Source: Rhodothermales bacterium
Lineage (GTDB): Bacteria > Bacteroidota > Rhodothermia > Rhodothermales > UBA10348
Direction: 5' to 3'
DNA: 64,000 nucleotides
Assembly: GCA_017643395.1 (NCBI GenBank)
Contig: JAEPNP010000001.1
Coordinates: 765,806-829,805 of the forward strand
Of the stretch, positions 17,540-25,845 are shown one piece after another. Below the pieces are notes generated by a model that ran no database searches, had not been told where the DNA came from, and saw only the letters and a program-made list of their open reading frames with translations. Position numbers and translations under genes: made by a program. Numbering within the stretch: the stretch's first letter is position 1; each line of letters begins with the position of its first letter.

Positions 17540-17916
17540 GGCTGGAGCAGCCGCTGCACCATGGGGAAGTGCCGCCTGTTGTGGGTGGCCAGCACGCAGT
17601 CGTGGATTTCTGCCGTCGCCGCTATAAGAGCGTCTACCAGTCCGGTCCCGTGACTTTGCCCGTAGAAACCCCGGTAGGCGCCGCCAAGCTGTGCAATGGG
17701 CATAGAGACGGGAATGGGGCCAAAGAGGGATAGCAGTCGACCTACCGACACAGACTCCCCCGCCCTCGTGCCCGCTGCCAGCTCGGCCGCGGACAAGGTC
17801 GAAATCGCCAGTGGGCCATTGTATCCATTCAGGAACGACACCGCGGGCGTGTGTCCGCGAAGCACGTCGACCAGGATGGTCGTGTCGCAGAGGAGCAAGG
17901 GTTCAGATGCGCTCAT
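17533..17916 (-). CDS. vapC: PIN-domain toxin (VapC-like)
   Basis: A 127-aa PIN-domain ribonuclease. The acidic metal site is visible as Asp11 (CDTTILVDVL), Glu45 (AAELAAG) and Asp95 (GLVDALIAA). VapC toxins cleave tRNA or rRNA and are neutralised by the antitoxin encoded just upstream. ATG 17916 overlaps the antitoxin stop by 14 nt, the usual order for VapBC. The frame is open further upstream, but that would run deep into the antitoxin gene. Confidence 0.85.
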   Translation of the reverse strand: MSASEPLLLCDTTILVDVLRGHTPAVSFLNGYNGPLAISTLSAAELAAGTRAGESVSVGRLLSLFGPIPVSMPIAQLGGAYRGFYGQSHGTGLVDALIAATAEIHDCVLATHNRRHFPMVQRLLQPY

Positions 17917-18154
17917 CGCCCTCCGCGCGCAGGCTGTCCCAGTCCGGGAGGTCCTTGCGGTTCTTCCAGACCCCGGCGACCTCATTCAGAACGTGCGCCC
18001 GAGCCTCGTACCCTTTCGGTCCCAGCGCCCCTTCAAGTGCAAGGCGAATGACCTCGGACTGCGTCACGCCGAGTTGCGCTGCTCGCCGTGAGAGGAGCTG
18101 ATCCTGCTCCTTCGTCACGTAGATCTGTTTTCGGATCATCTTGTCCCGGGCCAT
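17903..18154 (-). CDS. vapB: Ribbon-helix-helix antitoxin (VapB-like)
   Basis: An 83-aa protein. The N-terminal half is a ribbon-helix-helix DNA-binding domain: strand RKQIYVTKEQD, then helices around LSRRAAQLG and TQSEVIRLALEGAL. The C-terminal half (RKDLPDWDSLRAEG) is the part expected to wrap the toxin. It pairs with the PIN toxin by a 14-nt overlap. A 7-bp perfect inverted repeat lies 15 bp upstream of the start, which is a good autoregulatory operator. Confidence 0.85.
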   Translation of the reverse strand: MARDKMIRKQIYVTKEQDQLLSRRAAQLGVTQSEVIRLALEGALGPKGYEARAHVLNEVAGVWKNRKDLPDWDSLRAEGDERI

Positions 18155-18168
18155 GGCGACATCGCTCG

Positions 18169-18191
18169 ATGATGTATACCTGAGACATCAT
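18169..18191. promoter_or_regulatory. Operator-like inverted repeat upstream of the VapBC pair
   Basis: ATGATGT (18169-18175) and ACATCAT (18185-18191) are perfect 7-bp inverted arms with a 9-bp spacer, 15 bp upstream of the antitoxin ATG. Ribbon-helix-helix antitoxins typically bind such sites and repress their own operon; that it does so here is inferred. Confidence 0.55.
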
Positions 18192-18245
18192 AGCAGTCCA
18201 CCGGTTTCCAGGACATAGAGGCACCGGTGCCCGGACCTGTAACGC

Positions 18246-19175
18246 CTACCGAACGACCAGCTCGCCGTAGATCGGATCGGCGTAGTGGCCGGACTCCTCG
18301 TAATCGGGGTTGTAGATGCGCTGTCCCTCGGGGTTGACCACGTACAGATAGGGCGACCGCATCAGCCGCTCCAGGTGCCATCGTCCCTCCTCGCCGGACG
18401 CGATCTCGGTGCCCTCGCCGTACACCATCAGGCCGCCTTCGGCGTCCACTTCATGGGCCGGGCTGATCTCGCGGTGCTCGTGACTCACGTTGATCAGCTT
18501 GTGGCCGAGTTCATGCGCGACAATCTTCTGCGACTTGAAGATGTTCTGCAGCGTTATCACCCCGCGCAGGCGCCTTGGAATGCGTTCTTCCAGCGTGTAG
18601 CTGGGAAATGAGAGCGCGTTGGTGGGGTCGCTCTGCAGTTTCCAGGACCCGTCTTCCTGCTGCTCGAACCAGTTCATGATCACATCCTCCATGCCCACGA
18701 GATAGACCGTGCGCGCGTTGGCGGGATCGGGCTCTATGATCGCCTCAAACACGGCCTCGGCTTGAGGCGCCAGGGCGGAACGCTGCTGCCGGCTCTTCTC
18801 GTAGAGGTTGTCAATGTCGCCGGCCGGCGTTCCGATCATCACGTTCGCGTCAATGCGCAGCACTTCCGGTTCGAGCCGCACGAACTTTATCCAGAGCAAG
18901 TTGAGCTGCACGCCGGCCGTCGTGAACACGTCCTTTGCGATGCGGTAGCGGCGGACCACCTCATCAAGCGGCATGCGCTCGTTGTAGCGCTCCGAATCGG
19001 TGTCGAGCAGGTACATGCCCACGTCTACGGTAGCCACACCCTGAACCAGATCGGTGTTCAGTGAGTCGGTTCCGACGACCCGAGTGACCGTGGCTTCTAC
19101 CGGCATGGGTCCCTCGGGCTGCTCCGCTGGGGTACACGCGGTCAATACGATCAGAAGGACTACGGCTCTACGCAT
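18246..19175 (-). CDS. Zinc-metalloprotease-like lipoprotein
   Basis: A 309-aa lipoprotein with lipobox LTAC (Cys14). The catalytic-type motif is [14 protein letters not shown], an HExxH zinc motif with further His residues 7 and 9 positions on. This resembles metzincins, but the spacing differs from the standard HExxHxxGxxH, and the Gly is Ile. The region before it ([10 protein letters not shown], then [13 protein letters not shown]) is like reprolysin-type proteases. It is likely a periplasmic or surface peptidase, and it overlaps the DoxX-like gene by 8 nt as an operon. Confidence 0.7.
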   Translation of the reverse strand: MRRAVVLLIVLTACTPAEQPEGPMPVEATVTRVVGTDSLNTDLVQGVATVDVGMYLLDTDSERYNERMPLDEVVRRYRIAKDVFTTAGVQLNLLWIKFVRLEPEVLRIDANVMIGTPAGDIDNLYEKSRQQRSALAPQAEAVFEAIIEPDPANARTVYLVGMEDVIMNWFEQQEDGSWKLQSDPTNALSFPSYTLEERIPRRLRGVITLQNIFKSQKIVAHELGHKLINVSHEHREISPAHEVDAEGGLMVYGEGTEIASGEEGRWHLERLMRSPYLYVVNPEGQRIYNPDYEESGHYADPIYGELVVR

Positions 19176-19635
19176 ACGGATCGGGATTCACGGACCCGCC
19201 CCGCACGGTGCCACCCAGCACAATGCCGGCTCCGATGAGGACGAGATTCTTGACGATGTACTGCCCTTCCATCGTCAATACAAACGGGAAGTCGTTCCAA
19301 ACCACTTCGGGCAGCACGACAATGGGCAGAGCGGTGCCCGGCATCTGCAGGAACAGCAGGAACAGGGTAGTGCGCAACAGCTTCCCGGTGATCAGGCCAA
19401 GTCCGATGAGCGTCTCCCAGAAGGCCAACACCGGTAAAAACAGATCCGGATCCACAAAATAGACGGTGTTTCGGACCAGTTGCTCGGCCGGGCTCATGCC
19501 GGGGAAGAACTTGAGCATGCCGAACCAGAAGAACACGACGCCGAGGCCGATACGCAGAATCGGAACGCCGTTTTTGGCCATCCAGCGCACAATGACCGGG
19601 TCAACTTCGTGGAAGAGCTTCCTGAGTGTTGCCAT
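19168..19635 (-). CDS. DoxX-family membrane protein
   Basis: A 155-aa protein with about four transmembrane segments (around residues 23-45, 65-85, 88-110, 127-147). It opens with the DoxX-type [18 protein letters not shown] segment. The family includes quinol oxidase-associated DoxD/DoxX and several proteins of unknown role in redox or osmotic stress. It overlaps the metalloprotease lipoprotein gene by 8 nt and is transcribed ahead of it. Confidence 0.75.
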   Translation of the reverse strand: MATLRKLFHEVDPVIVRWMAKNGVPILRIGLGVVFFWFGMLKFFPGMSPAEQLVRNTVYFVDPDLFLPVLAFWETLIGLGLITGKLLRTTLFLLFLQMPGTALPIVVLPEVVWNDFPFVLTMEGQYIVKNLVLIGAGIVLGGTVRGGSVNPDPYA

Positions 19636-19699
19636 ATCAGCGGGGGGTTGTCACCCTCTACGCGACCCCGCCCGGGTGATCCCCGCTTCTGAGATTCTT

Positions 19700-20305
19700 C
19701 TACGGCCGGGAGACGGCCGGCCTCAGCCCGGTCAACGCACCGTAGATAGGCTCCAACCGTTCAATGCCTTCCAGTGCCCACGCGACCAGCTGAGAGCCCA
19801 TCGTCCGTACTTCTTCCCGGGGGATGCTTCGCCGAATCCAGATGCTGTTCCGGTCCTGTTGCACTGAAAAGCCTGCCGGAATGTTGAGCCCGTTTTCGAT
19901 GGCCGGGCGGGCCTCCGTCCAGGCGGCGCCCATGCCCTTGAACGCATACAGGCCGAGCACAAAGCGGTCCGGAAACAGGCTGTGGGCCAGCTGGATGTCC
20001 TTCAGGCGGGAGCGGGACGGGCGATAGAAACTCAGCCAGTAGTGATGGTTGGCGCCGCCTTTGCCGAAGTCGTTTTTTGGTATGCGGCTGAACACATTGC
20101 GCTCCGTTTCCAGAGGCCATTGTGCCGGGAGCACCCAGTTCAGCACCAGGTCGTCGCGATACAGCTTGAACGGGGCCACGACCGCGCGCTGAATGCGCTC
20201 TCTGTCCTCCTGGTACTGCTCGATGACGGGGCGCTCCTGCAAGTCGGACAGGGCGCTGAACGCATCGTCGTCGAAGCCGGGTGATGCTATCTGGTAGGGA
20301 GGCAT
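19700..20305 (-). CDS. Uncharacterised 201-aa protein
   Basis: Not recognised. The sequence shows no signal peptide or membrane segment, with aromatic-rich stretches HHYWLSFYRP and FVLGLYAFKGMG. A mixed alpha/beta fold is likely. An ATG at 20305 starts it. It lies downstream of triplet element B and upstream of DoxX in the same direction, but 64 bp separates it from DoxX. Its promoter must lie in the GC-rich stretch next to locus B. Its function cannot be judged from the sequence or the neighbours. Confidence 0.6.
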   Translation of the reverse strand: MPPYQIASPGFDDDAFSALSDLQERPVIEQYQEDRERIQRAVVAPFKLYRDDLVLNWVLPAQWPLETERNVFSRIPKNDFGKGGANHHYWLSFYRPSRSRLKDIQLAHSLFPDRFVLGLYAFKGMGAAWTEARPAIENGLNIPAGFSVQQDRNSIWIRRSIPREEVRTMGSQLVAWALEGIERLEPIYGALTGLRPAVSRP

Positions 20306-20448
20306 GCGGCGCCCGCAACGCCGGCCGGCGGGAAACGGTTCGGGGTTGTGCCGGGGTGCCGGGCGGCCGAGCCGTGGGAAATCGTGCTAGGTACCGCCGG
20401 GAACGGCTCAACGTCGCGTCGTGCCCGCCGCCCCCCGCCGCCGCGCAT
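20306..20448. repeat. GC-rich low-complexity flank of locus B
   Basis: This 143-bp stretch has no gene. It is rich in CCGG, GCCG and CGGG runs with partial repeats (GCCGGCGGGAAACGG, then GCCGTGGGAAATCG and GCCGGGAACGG). It sits on the far side of triplet B from flagellin, the same relative position as the GC-rich segments at the other loci. Confidence 0.45.
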
Positions 20449-20576
20449 GCGGAATACGGGGGCCGTTTTCCAGATAGTCCCTGCTCATGGTCCCTTCGGG
20501 GTGTAATACGGGCCTCTATTCCACATCCCCCGCGCGGCCGAGCTCCCCATTGTGGAATCTACCCCCGGGTTTCCAC
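20449..20576 (-). repeat. Triplet palindrome element, locus B
   Basis: Palindromes lie at 20449-20473 (25 bp), 20501-20524 (24 bp) and 20552-20576 (25 bp), with start-to-start distances of 52 and 51. The first unit has a nine-position stem GGAATACGG / CCGTTTTCC with one mismatch. The alignment orientation is minus, matching flagellin, whose stop lies 121 bp away beyond its terminator. Confidence 0.8.
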
Positions 20577-20627
20577 TCGCCCTCAACATCGGGACAGGGC
20601 GCCAGGCGCGCTCCACCGCTCCAGCAC

Positions 20628-20661
20628 AAAAAAACCCCGGCGGGTTACGGTCCCGCCGGGG
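20628..20661 (-). terminator. Rho-independent terminator after flagellin
   Basis: A perfect 10-bp stem CCCCGGCGGG (20635-20644) / CCCGCCGGGG (20652-20661) has a 7-nt loop. Read on the minus strand it is followed by seven T (20634-20628). It lies 37 bp past the flagellin stop. Confidence 0.9.
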
Positions 20662-20697
20662 CTGGCTCTCGGAGACGAAATGTCCGAGGGAGAGATT

Positions 20698-21525
20698 CTA
20701 GAGCAGTCCGAGCACGGCACCGGCGCTTGAGTTGGCCTGGGCCATGGCCGCTACGCCGGTCTGTTGCAGGATCTGCAGTTTGGCTATCTCCATCTGCTCC
20801 TTGGCGAAGTCCGCGTCTTCGATGCGGGAGCGCGCGGCCTCGTTGTTGGTCATCGCGATGTTGATGGCGTCCTGCTTGAAGGTCAGGCGTTTCTGGTTGT
20901 CCCCGATGCCGCTCACCTTCGTTGAGATGGTCGTGATTGCAGCGTCGACGGTGGAGAGAAAGCTGGTCGCCGCGGATGCCGTCGAAACGTCGATCGCGCC
21001 GGAGTTCACGCCGAGCTGCGTGACGGACATCGTGCCGACGCTAACGGAGAAGGTGTCGCCGGCTTCGGCGCCCACCTGAAAACTGAACGAGCTCGACGTG
21101 AACAACGAGGTGTTGTTGTATTTGCTGTCTCCCAGCAGATCCGTGATCTCGGCGGAGAGCGCCGTCAGCTGCGTATCGATGGCAGAGCGTTCGGTCGAAC
21201 TGAGCGTGTCGCTCGCCGCCTGAACGGTCTTCTCTTTCATGGTCTGGAGGATCTCCATGACCGTATCCATGGTCCCTTCTGCGACAGTCAGCATGCTCTT
21301 GGCATCGCCGATGTTCTGTGCCGCCTGGGCCTGACCACGGGTCTTGGACTCGAGACTCTTCGCAATCGAATATCCGGCCGAGTCGTCTTCCGCGGAGTTG
21401 ATCCGCTTGCCGGTCGCCAGACGCATCTGGCGCATACCCATCTCGGAGTTGGTTGCCTGCAACTTGTTGTAGGCGTTGAGGACCCCGATGTTGGTGTTGA
21501 TGCGGGTGAGATCGCCGAAAGCCAT
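20698..21525 (-). CDS. fliC: Flagellin
   Basis: A 275-aa flagellin. The D0/D1 N-terminus carries INTNIGVLNAYNKL, then LATGKRINSAEDDSAGYSIA. The C-terminal D1/D0 has RSRIEDADFAKEQM, then LQQTGVAAMAQAN and VLGLL. The central region is short, so only a small surface domain is exposed. The ATG at 21525 follows a strong Shine-Dalgarno (AGGAGA, 6 nt spacing), unusual in this SD-poor window. A longer frame to 21537 adds only MRRA and would remove that RBS. A sigma-28-type promoter lies ~94 nt upstream and a terminator follows. No other flagellar gene is in the window. Confidence 0.93.
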   Translation of the reverse strand: MAFGDLTRINTNIGVLNAYNKLQATNSEMGMRQMRLATGKRINSAEDDSAGYSIAKSLESKTRGQAQAAQNIGDAKSMLTVAEGTMDTVMEILQTMKEKTVQAASDTLSSTERSAIDTQLTALSAEITDLLGDSKYNNTSLFTSSSFSFQVGAEAGDTFSVSVGTMSVTQLGVNSGAIDVSTASAATSFLSTVDAAITTISTKVSGIGDNQKRLTFKQDAINIAMTNNEAARSRIEDADFAKEQMEIAKLQILQQTGVAAMAQANSSAGAVLGLL

Positions 21526-21618
21526 GGCTCTCCTCACTTGTTTTTATTGAACTTGGAGGCGGCGGTCTTGAGGGTTCTGCGGTCCGGTTTTGGCGCCTGA
21601 CCACAGCTGGCAAGGGAT

Positions 21619-21645
21619 GTATCGGCAGCGGGCCCTGCGATTTAA
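21619..21645 (-). promoter_or_regulatory. Sigma-28 (FliA)-type promoter of flagellin
   Basis: On the minus strand TAAA (21644-21641) is followed after 14 nt by GCCGATAC (21626-21619). The FliA consensus is TAAA, 15 nt, then GCCGATAA, so the -10 matches 7 of 8 and the spacing is one short. The implied 5' UTR is roughly 85-90 nt. This fits late-class control of flagellin. Confidence 0.65.
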
Positions 21646-21742
21646 GCCCGGGGCGAAAAAAGTCGGGATATCTGCCTCCTGCGGCTAAAAACAGCATCGC
21701 GAGTCCCCTAAGTTCTTCGGAGAATCAAGCCGCCCCCCAGAA

Positions 21743-23701
21743 ATGCGCTATCTCCTGCTGCTCCTTCTCCTGGTCGCCGCGCCCGTCTCTGCACAGACCC
21801 TGACCCTTGGCGAGGCCGTGCCGGGCAGCCTGACGGCCGAGTCCAAAGACACCTACACGTTCGAGACCAGTGAGGACTACTACGTATACGGGTACGTGGA
21901 TCAGATCTCGGTCGATGTGGTCGTGCGCATTCTCGACCCGGAAGGCGAAGAAGTCGGCGAATACGACTCACCGGCACGCGGGCCGGAGCCGTTCCAGTTC
22001 TCGCCGGAGACGAGCGGCACCTTTACGATTGAGGTAACCCCCTTCGAAGGCGAGGAGGGAGACTACTCGGTTCTGCTGGTGGCCAATGAACCGAAGGCCA
22101 CCGAGCCGACAGCGTTGGTGGATCAACTGATGCAGCCGTTCTCAAGTAATGACGCCCCGGGTGCGGTCATCTCGGTGGTGCGGAACGGCGACGTGGTGCT
22201 TGCCAAGGGGTTCGGCATGGCGAACCTGACGTACGGCATCCCGATGACGGCGGAAACGGGAGTGAGCATTGCGTCCGTGTCGAAGCACTTTACCGGCATG
22301 GCGTTGGTGCTGCTGGAGCAGGACGGTGCACTCTCGCTGGATGACGACGTGCGGGACCACCTCCCGGACCTGAAGGACTTCGGCACGCCGATCACACTGC
22401 GCATGATGCTGAACCACACCACCGGCTACCGCGAGGTGCTCAACTTCCTGCCCATGGCAGGCTGGCAATTCACAGATGCCATGGACCGCGACCTCCTGAC
22501 GCGCATCGTGCAGAACCAGCCACAGCTCCAGAACGACCCCGGCTCCGAATACAACTACAACAATACCACGTTCATGCTGTTGGCCGATGTGGTGGAGAAG
22601 GCTTCCGAGATGGAGTTCGGTGAGTTCATGCAGGAGCGCATCTTCAAGCCGCTCGGCATGACCAACTCCACCATCAAGACCCATCAGGGCCAGGTGATAC
22701 CGGGATCAGGGCAGGGCTACGTGGCGGCGTCCGGCGGCGGATATCGTTACGTCACCGATTTCGCCGGCGCCTACGGTGCCAGTGGGGTGAATACGACCGC
22801 CCACGACATCGTGAAGTGGATGGGCAACTTTCGCGACCATACGGTCGGCGGACCGGAGGCCATCGACTCGCTCACGGAACGCGGCATCCTGACGTCCGGC
22901 GATACCACGAACTACGCCTTGGGCCTGGGTGTGCGGGAGTGGCGCGGCCAGATGCTGTACACACACACGGGCGGGGAAACCTCCTTCCGTACGTGGTTCG
23001 GCTACTTCCCGGATATTGACTCGGGCCTGTTCTTCTCCAGCAACCACCCGTCATTCAGCCTCGGCATGTGGACGGATCTGGCCGAGGCGTTTTTCGGAGA
23101 GTACCTGGAGGCCGAGGAAGAAGAGGAAGAAGAAACCACGGTGGAAGCCGGCTCGGTGCCAACGGCTGAACAACTCGAGGCGATCTCCGGGATGTGGCGG
23201 TTTATCGGGGCCCCGCTCATGATCGAGTACACCGTCGAGGACGGGGAGCTCTTTGCCCAGGCGACGAACCAGCCGAAGTTCAAGGTCGAGCCCACTTCGG
23301 ACTCCACCTTCACGTTTGTGGGGGTGCCGGCTTCGGTCACGTTCCACTTTGAGGAAGACGGCACCACGACCCGGGCCACACACCATCAGGGTCCCGATTC
23401 TCCGATGGAAAAGGTGGTGGCCCCTGATATGACCGAAGAGGAGCTCGCCGCGTTCACCGGCAGGTTCATCAACGATGAGCTGGAGACGATCTATACCCTC
23501 ACAATTGAAGAGGGCGAACTGAAGGGTCATCACCGCAGACTGGACTCCTTTACCGTCACCCATCTCGTGGACGATGAGTTCACTGCCGGCGCCTGGTTTC
23601 TCGGTGGCCTCAAATTCCAGCGGGACCCCACCGGAAAGGTGATCGGATTCCTGGCGGGCAGCGGCCGCACCCGGGACGTCTGGTTCCGCAGGATGGAGTA
23701 A
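21743..23701 (+). CDS. Secreted serine hydrolase (beta-lactamase/PBP4*-like) with N-terminal PPC domain
   Basis: A 652-aa protein. The signal peptide (1-18) ends at VSAQT. Residues ~20-115 are a PPC-type beta domain (YTFETSEDYYVYGYV, GTFTIEVTPF). The serine hydrolase domain (~125-450) carries SVSK (S-x-x-K), YNYNN (Y-x-N) and HTGGE. An acidic Glu run precedes a C-terminal beta domain (~480-652) typical of such esterases. Activity could be esterase, D-aminopeptidase or penicillin-binding; beta-lactamase activity is not implied. It is divergent from flagellin. Confidence 0.85.
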   Translation: MRYLLLLLLLVAAPVSAQTLTLGEAVPGSLTAESKDTYTFETSEDYYVYGYVDQISVDVVVRILDPEGEEVGEYDSPARGPEPFQFSPETSGTFTIEVTPFEGEEGDYSVLLVANEPKATEPTALVDQLMQPFSSNDAPGAVISVVRNGDVVLAKGFGMANLTYGIPMTAETGVSIASVSKHFTGMALVLLEQDGALSLDDDVRDHLPDLKDFGTPITLRMMLNHTTGYREVLNFLPMAGWQFTDAMDRDLLTRIVQNQPQLQNDPGSEYNYNNTTFMLLADVVEKASEMEFGEFMQERIFKPLGMTNSTIKTHQGQVIPGSGQGYVAASGGGYRYVTDFAGAYGASGVNTTAHDIVKWMGNFRDHTVGGPEAIDSLTERGILTSGDTTNYALGLGVREWRGQMLYTHTGGETSFRTWFGYFPDIDSGLFFSSNHPSFSLGMWTDLAEAFFGEYLEAEEEEEEETTVEAGSVPTAEQLEAISGMWRFIGAPLMIEYTVEDGELFAQATNQPKFKVEPTSDSTFTFVGVPASVTFHFEEDGTTTRATHHQGPDSPMEKVVAPDMTEEELAAFTGRFINDELETIYTLTIEEGELKGHHRRLDSFTVTHLVDDEFTAGAWFLGGLKFQRDPTGKVIGFLAGSGRTRDVWFRRME

Positions 23702-23702
23702 G

Positions 23703-25091
23703 CTAGCGCGCCACGACGAACGTGCCGGCTCGAGGCCCGACGCGAAACACATAGAGTCCCGGGCCGAGCTGGCTCGTGTCCAGCTCGCGGCCGGCGGTCG
23801 CGACGCGTCGCCCCAGGAGGTCAAATACCTGGACCTCCTGTCCGGGAAGTAGGCCGTCGAAGTGCACTACGTCGGCAGTTACTGGATTCGGGTACGCCTG
23901 GAGGCCGGTCTTCTCCGGTACCTCAGCACGGGAGACCTCCGTCGATCTGATATCCGTCAGATACATCAGTCGCATATCACTGAGCCTGAGGCCCGTTTGC
24001 GCACCATGTCGTCGGAGTGCTTCCTCCGGGCTGATTTCCGTGAGGGCCCAGACCTCCGAGCGGCTGCCGTCGTTGCGGGGGATGCTGCGCACCACCTCGG
24101 CCCGCAAGTCCGTGCGAATGGCCTCCTCGGTGGCTGCAGGCAGAAAGTGGGCGATTTCTGCGCTCAACCAGCCTCCCTGAAACTCAGGCGCCTCAAACTC
24201 AACCGACCCGCCTGCGTGGGCATAGAAGGCCGTCAGACGATGGGTCCCGCCCGCCGGCATGCCCATGACTCGTGGATCGTGTCGCCACGTCCACGTTCGG
24301 TTGGAACCGGGCCGGAACTCGTGGTAGTCGACCCACAGGATGCAGGCCTCGAACCGAGGCGCCAGCGGACCGAGTACGTAGGAAGGCGCATTGCAGAACG
24401 TGCCCAGCCGCACGGTTTGATCGGTATCGTTGCGCACGAAGAGCGTGAGTTCGATCGGTTCTCCGTAGGCGTACTGCGGCTTGTCTGTCGTCAACTCGAC
24501 GTGGAAGCGGGGTAGTTCCACTCCCTCGAGCCGAGCCACGGAGACAATGCCAAGCGTGCCATGGCCGTCGATGCGGGAGACCGGGCCATACGTATGGTCG
24601 AACACGATCGTCCAACCCGCATCGAGCGTGCGTCGCGCGCTCGCCGTGAAGGTATAGTCGGCGTTGAAGTAGCCAGCCGGAGTCTCAATCACGTCCCGGC
24701 TCCCTCCCTCGAACCAGCGATCCAGCCCCCGCTCCACGAAAACGTCCATCGTGTCATGGGCCACACCATCCAACACCATTGGGATACTCCAACTGCTACC
24801 GGAGTCGGCCCGGAAATCGAGCAGGAGATACTCCTGTCCGCCAAGCAGTCCGTACAGACTTCGATCTGCCCAGCGCACCGAGTCGGACCCCGCGATCGGG
24901 GAGCTCAGAATCAGATACCCCTCGGCCCGTCGCAGCACCTCCAACGAGCCGGCGCCCACGGTATCCGGTGGGGCATTCGGGGGATCCAGGATGGTGACAT
25001 ACTCCCACCGGTTGCCCGTTTCCAGAGCGAATTGCCTGGCGTCGACCGGGGCCGACCAGGCCAGCAAGAGGGCCAAACCGAGCGTTCTCAT
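23703..25091 (-). CDS. Secreted protein with BsuPI-like domain and type IX sorting domain
   Basis: A 462-aa exported protein. The signal peptide at 1-18 ends at VDARQ. After a beta-rich N-terminal region, residues ~205-330 resemble the intracellular-proteinase-inhibitor (BsuPI) fold: LTTDKPQYAYGEPIELTL followed by VRNDTDQTVRL. The C-terminal ~75 residues are a T9SS sorting domain (AYPNPVTAD, VFDLLGRRVA, LYVFRVG). ATG 25091 is preferred because it starts the signal peptide; the frame is open to 25253. It overlaps the upstream gene by 4 nt (ATGA) and converges on the serine hydrolase with a 1-bp gap. Confidence 0.75.
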   Translation of the reverse strand: MRTLGLALLLAWSAPVDARQFALETGNRWEYVTILDPPNAPPDTVGAGSLEVLRRAEGYLILSSPIAGSDSVRWADRSLYGLLGGQEYLLLDFRADSGSSWSIPMVLDGVAHDTMDVFVERGLDRWFEGGSRDVIETPAGYFNADYTFTASARRTLDAGWTIVFDHTYGPVSRIDGHGTLGIVSVARLEGVELPRFHVELTTDKPQYAYGEPIELTLFVRNDTDQTVRLGTFCNAPSYVLGPLAPRFEACILWVDYHEFRPGSNRTWTWRHDPRVMGMPAGGTHRLTAFYAHAGGSVEFEAPEFQGGWLSAEIAHFLPAATEEAIRTDLRAEVVRSIPRNDGSRSEVWALTEISPEEALRRHGAQTGLRLSDMRLMYLTDIRSTEVSRAEVPEKTGLQAYPNPVTADVVHFDGLLPGQEVQVFDLLGRRVATAGRELDTSQLGPGLYVFRVGPRAGTFVVAR

Positions 25092-25441
25092 TCGCGCGCG
25101 GCAGATCTGCGAGCCGCCTGAACGCCCTCCACCAGGGCCCATCCCACACTTCCGGCTACGCACAGGGAGGCCGACTGGAACGGCCAGAGATTTCCGGCGC
25201 TTTCCGCCAGGGTGTTTCCGATGGGCAAAGTGGTAGCGAACACCACCACACAAAAGATGATCACCCCGAAGAGGGCGCGCTCACCTTCCGGACGCAGGTA
25301 CGCGATCGTCCCGACCCCAAAGAACGCAAAAAGGAGCTCGGTCAGCCCAAGATCTCCCGGCAGCACATACGGCAGGGCCGTCGCCACAAGCGCGATCACG
25401 ACCGCAAGCAGCATCCACGTTTTTCCACTCAATGGCTTCAT
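25088..25441 (-). CDS. Small membrane protein, four predicted segments
   Basis: A 117-aa protein starting at ATG 25441 (MKPLSGKTW). Hydrophobic segments span about residues 7-25, 30-45, 55-75 and 88-105. It is not recognised as a family. It overlaps genes on both sides by 4 nt (ATGA), so it is in an operon with the VOC protein upstream and the T9SS-sorted protein downstream. The role is unknown. Confidence 0.65.
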   Translation of the reverse strand: MKPLSGKTWMLLAVVIALVATALPYVLPGDLGLTELLFAFFGVGTIAYLRPEGERALFGVIIFCVVVFATTLPIGNTLAESAGNLWPFQSASLCVAGSVGWALVEGVQAARRSAARE

Positions 25442-25785
25442 GACATAGCCTCCGGTCGCTCGTGGCGGGGCTCGTAGACGCCGAGGTCTCCGCCGCCGGG
25501 CAGGGTGACGACCGTCAGTCGCCCCCAACCTTCGTCCTTTATCTCGGCGCACGAGGCGCCGGCCCCCCGAACGGCTGCCACAAAGGAATCCACGTCGTCC
25601 GTCATGAGGTAAAACTCTTGCCTGTGGTTCTCGCCGGGATGCACGGCCACTTCCGCCGGTGGCAGCCCGAAAATGAGCCAGCCATGCCCAACATCCACAT
25701 GGGGGAGGCCGATGACGTCCCGAAGAAAGGCCCGGTCCGCTTCCGGATCCTGGCTGAAGATGACGGAATGTGCGCCTGAGATCAT
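25438..25785 (-). CDS. VOC/glyoxalase-like protein
   Basis: A 115-aa protein of the vicinal-oxygen-chelate fold: HSVIFSQDPEADRAFLRDVIGL, then WLIFGLPPAEVAVHP, EFYLMTDDVDSFV and WGRLTVVTLPGG (metal-site segments and the paired beta-alpha-beta-beta-beta repeats). It could be a glyoxalase, dioxygenase or resistance protein; the family does not fix function. The stop overlaps the next gene by 4 nt. ATG 25785 is favoured over longer frames, which would extend into the divergent M24 peptidase gene. Confidence 0.78.
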   Translation of the reverse strand: MISGAHSVIFSQDPEADRAFLRDVIGLPHVDVGHGWLIFGLPPAEVAVHPGENHRQEFYLMTDDVDSFVAAVRGAGASCAEIKDEGWGRLTVVTLPGGGDLGVYEPRHERPEAMS

Positions 25786-25845
25786 CTCGCTGGAGTTCTT
25801 GTGGCGGGAAGCGGTAACGTACAGTCCATCCCGACTCGATGCACG

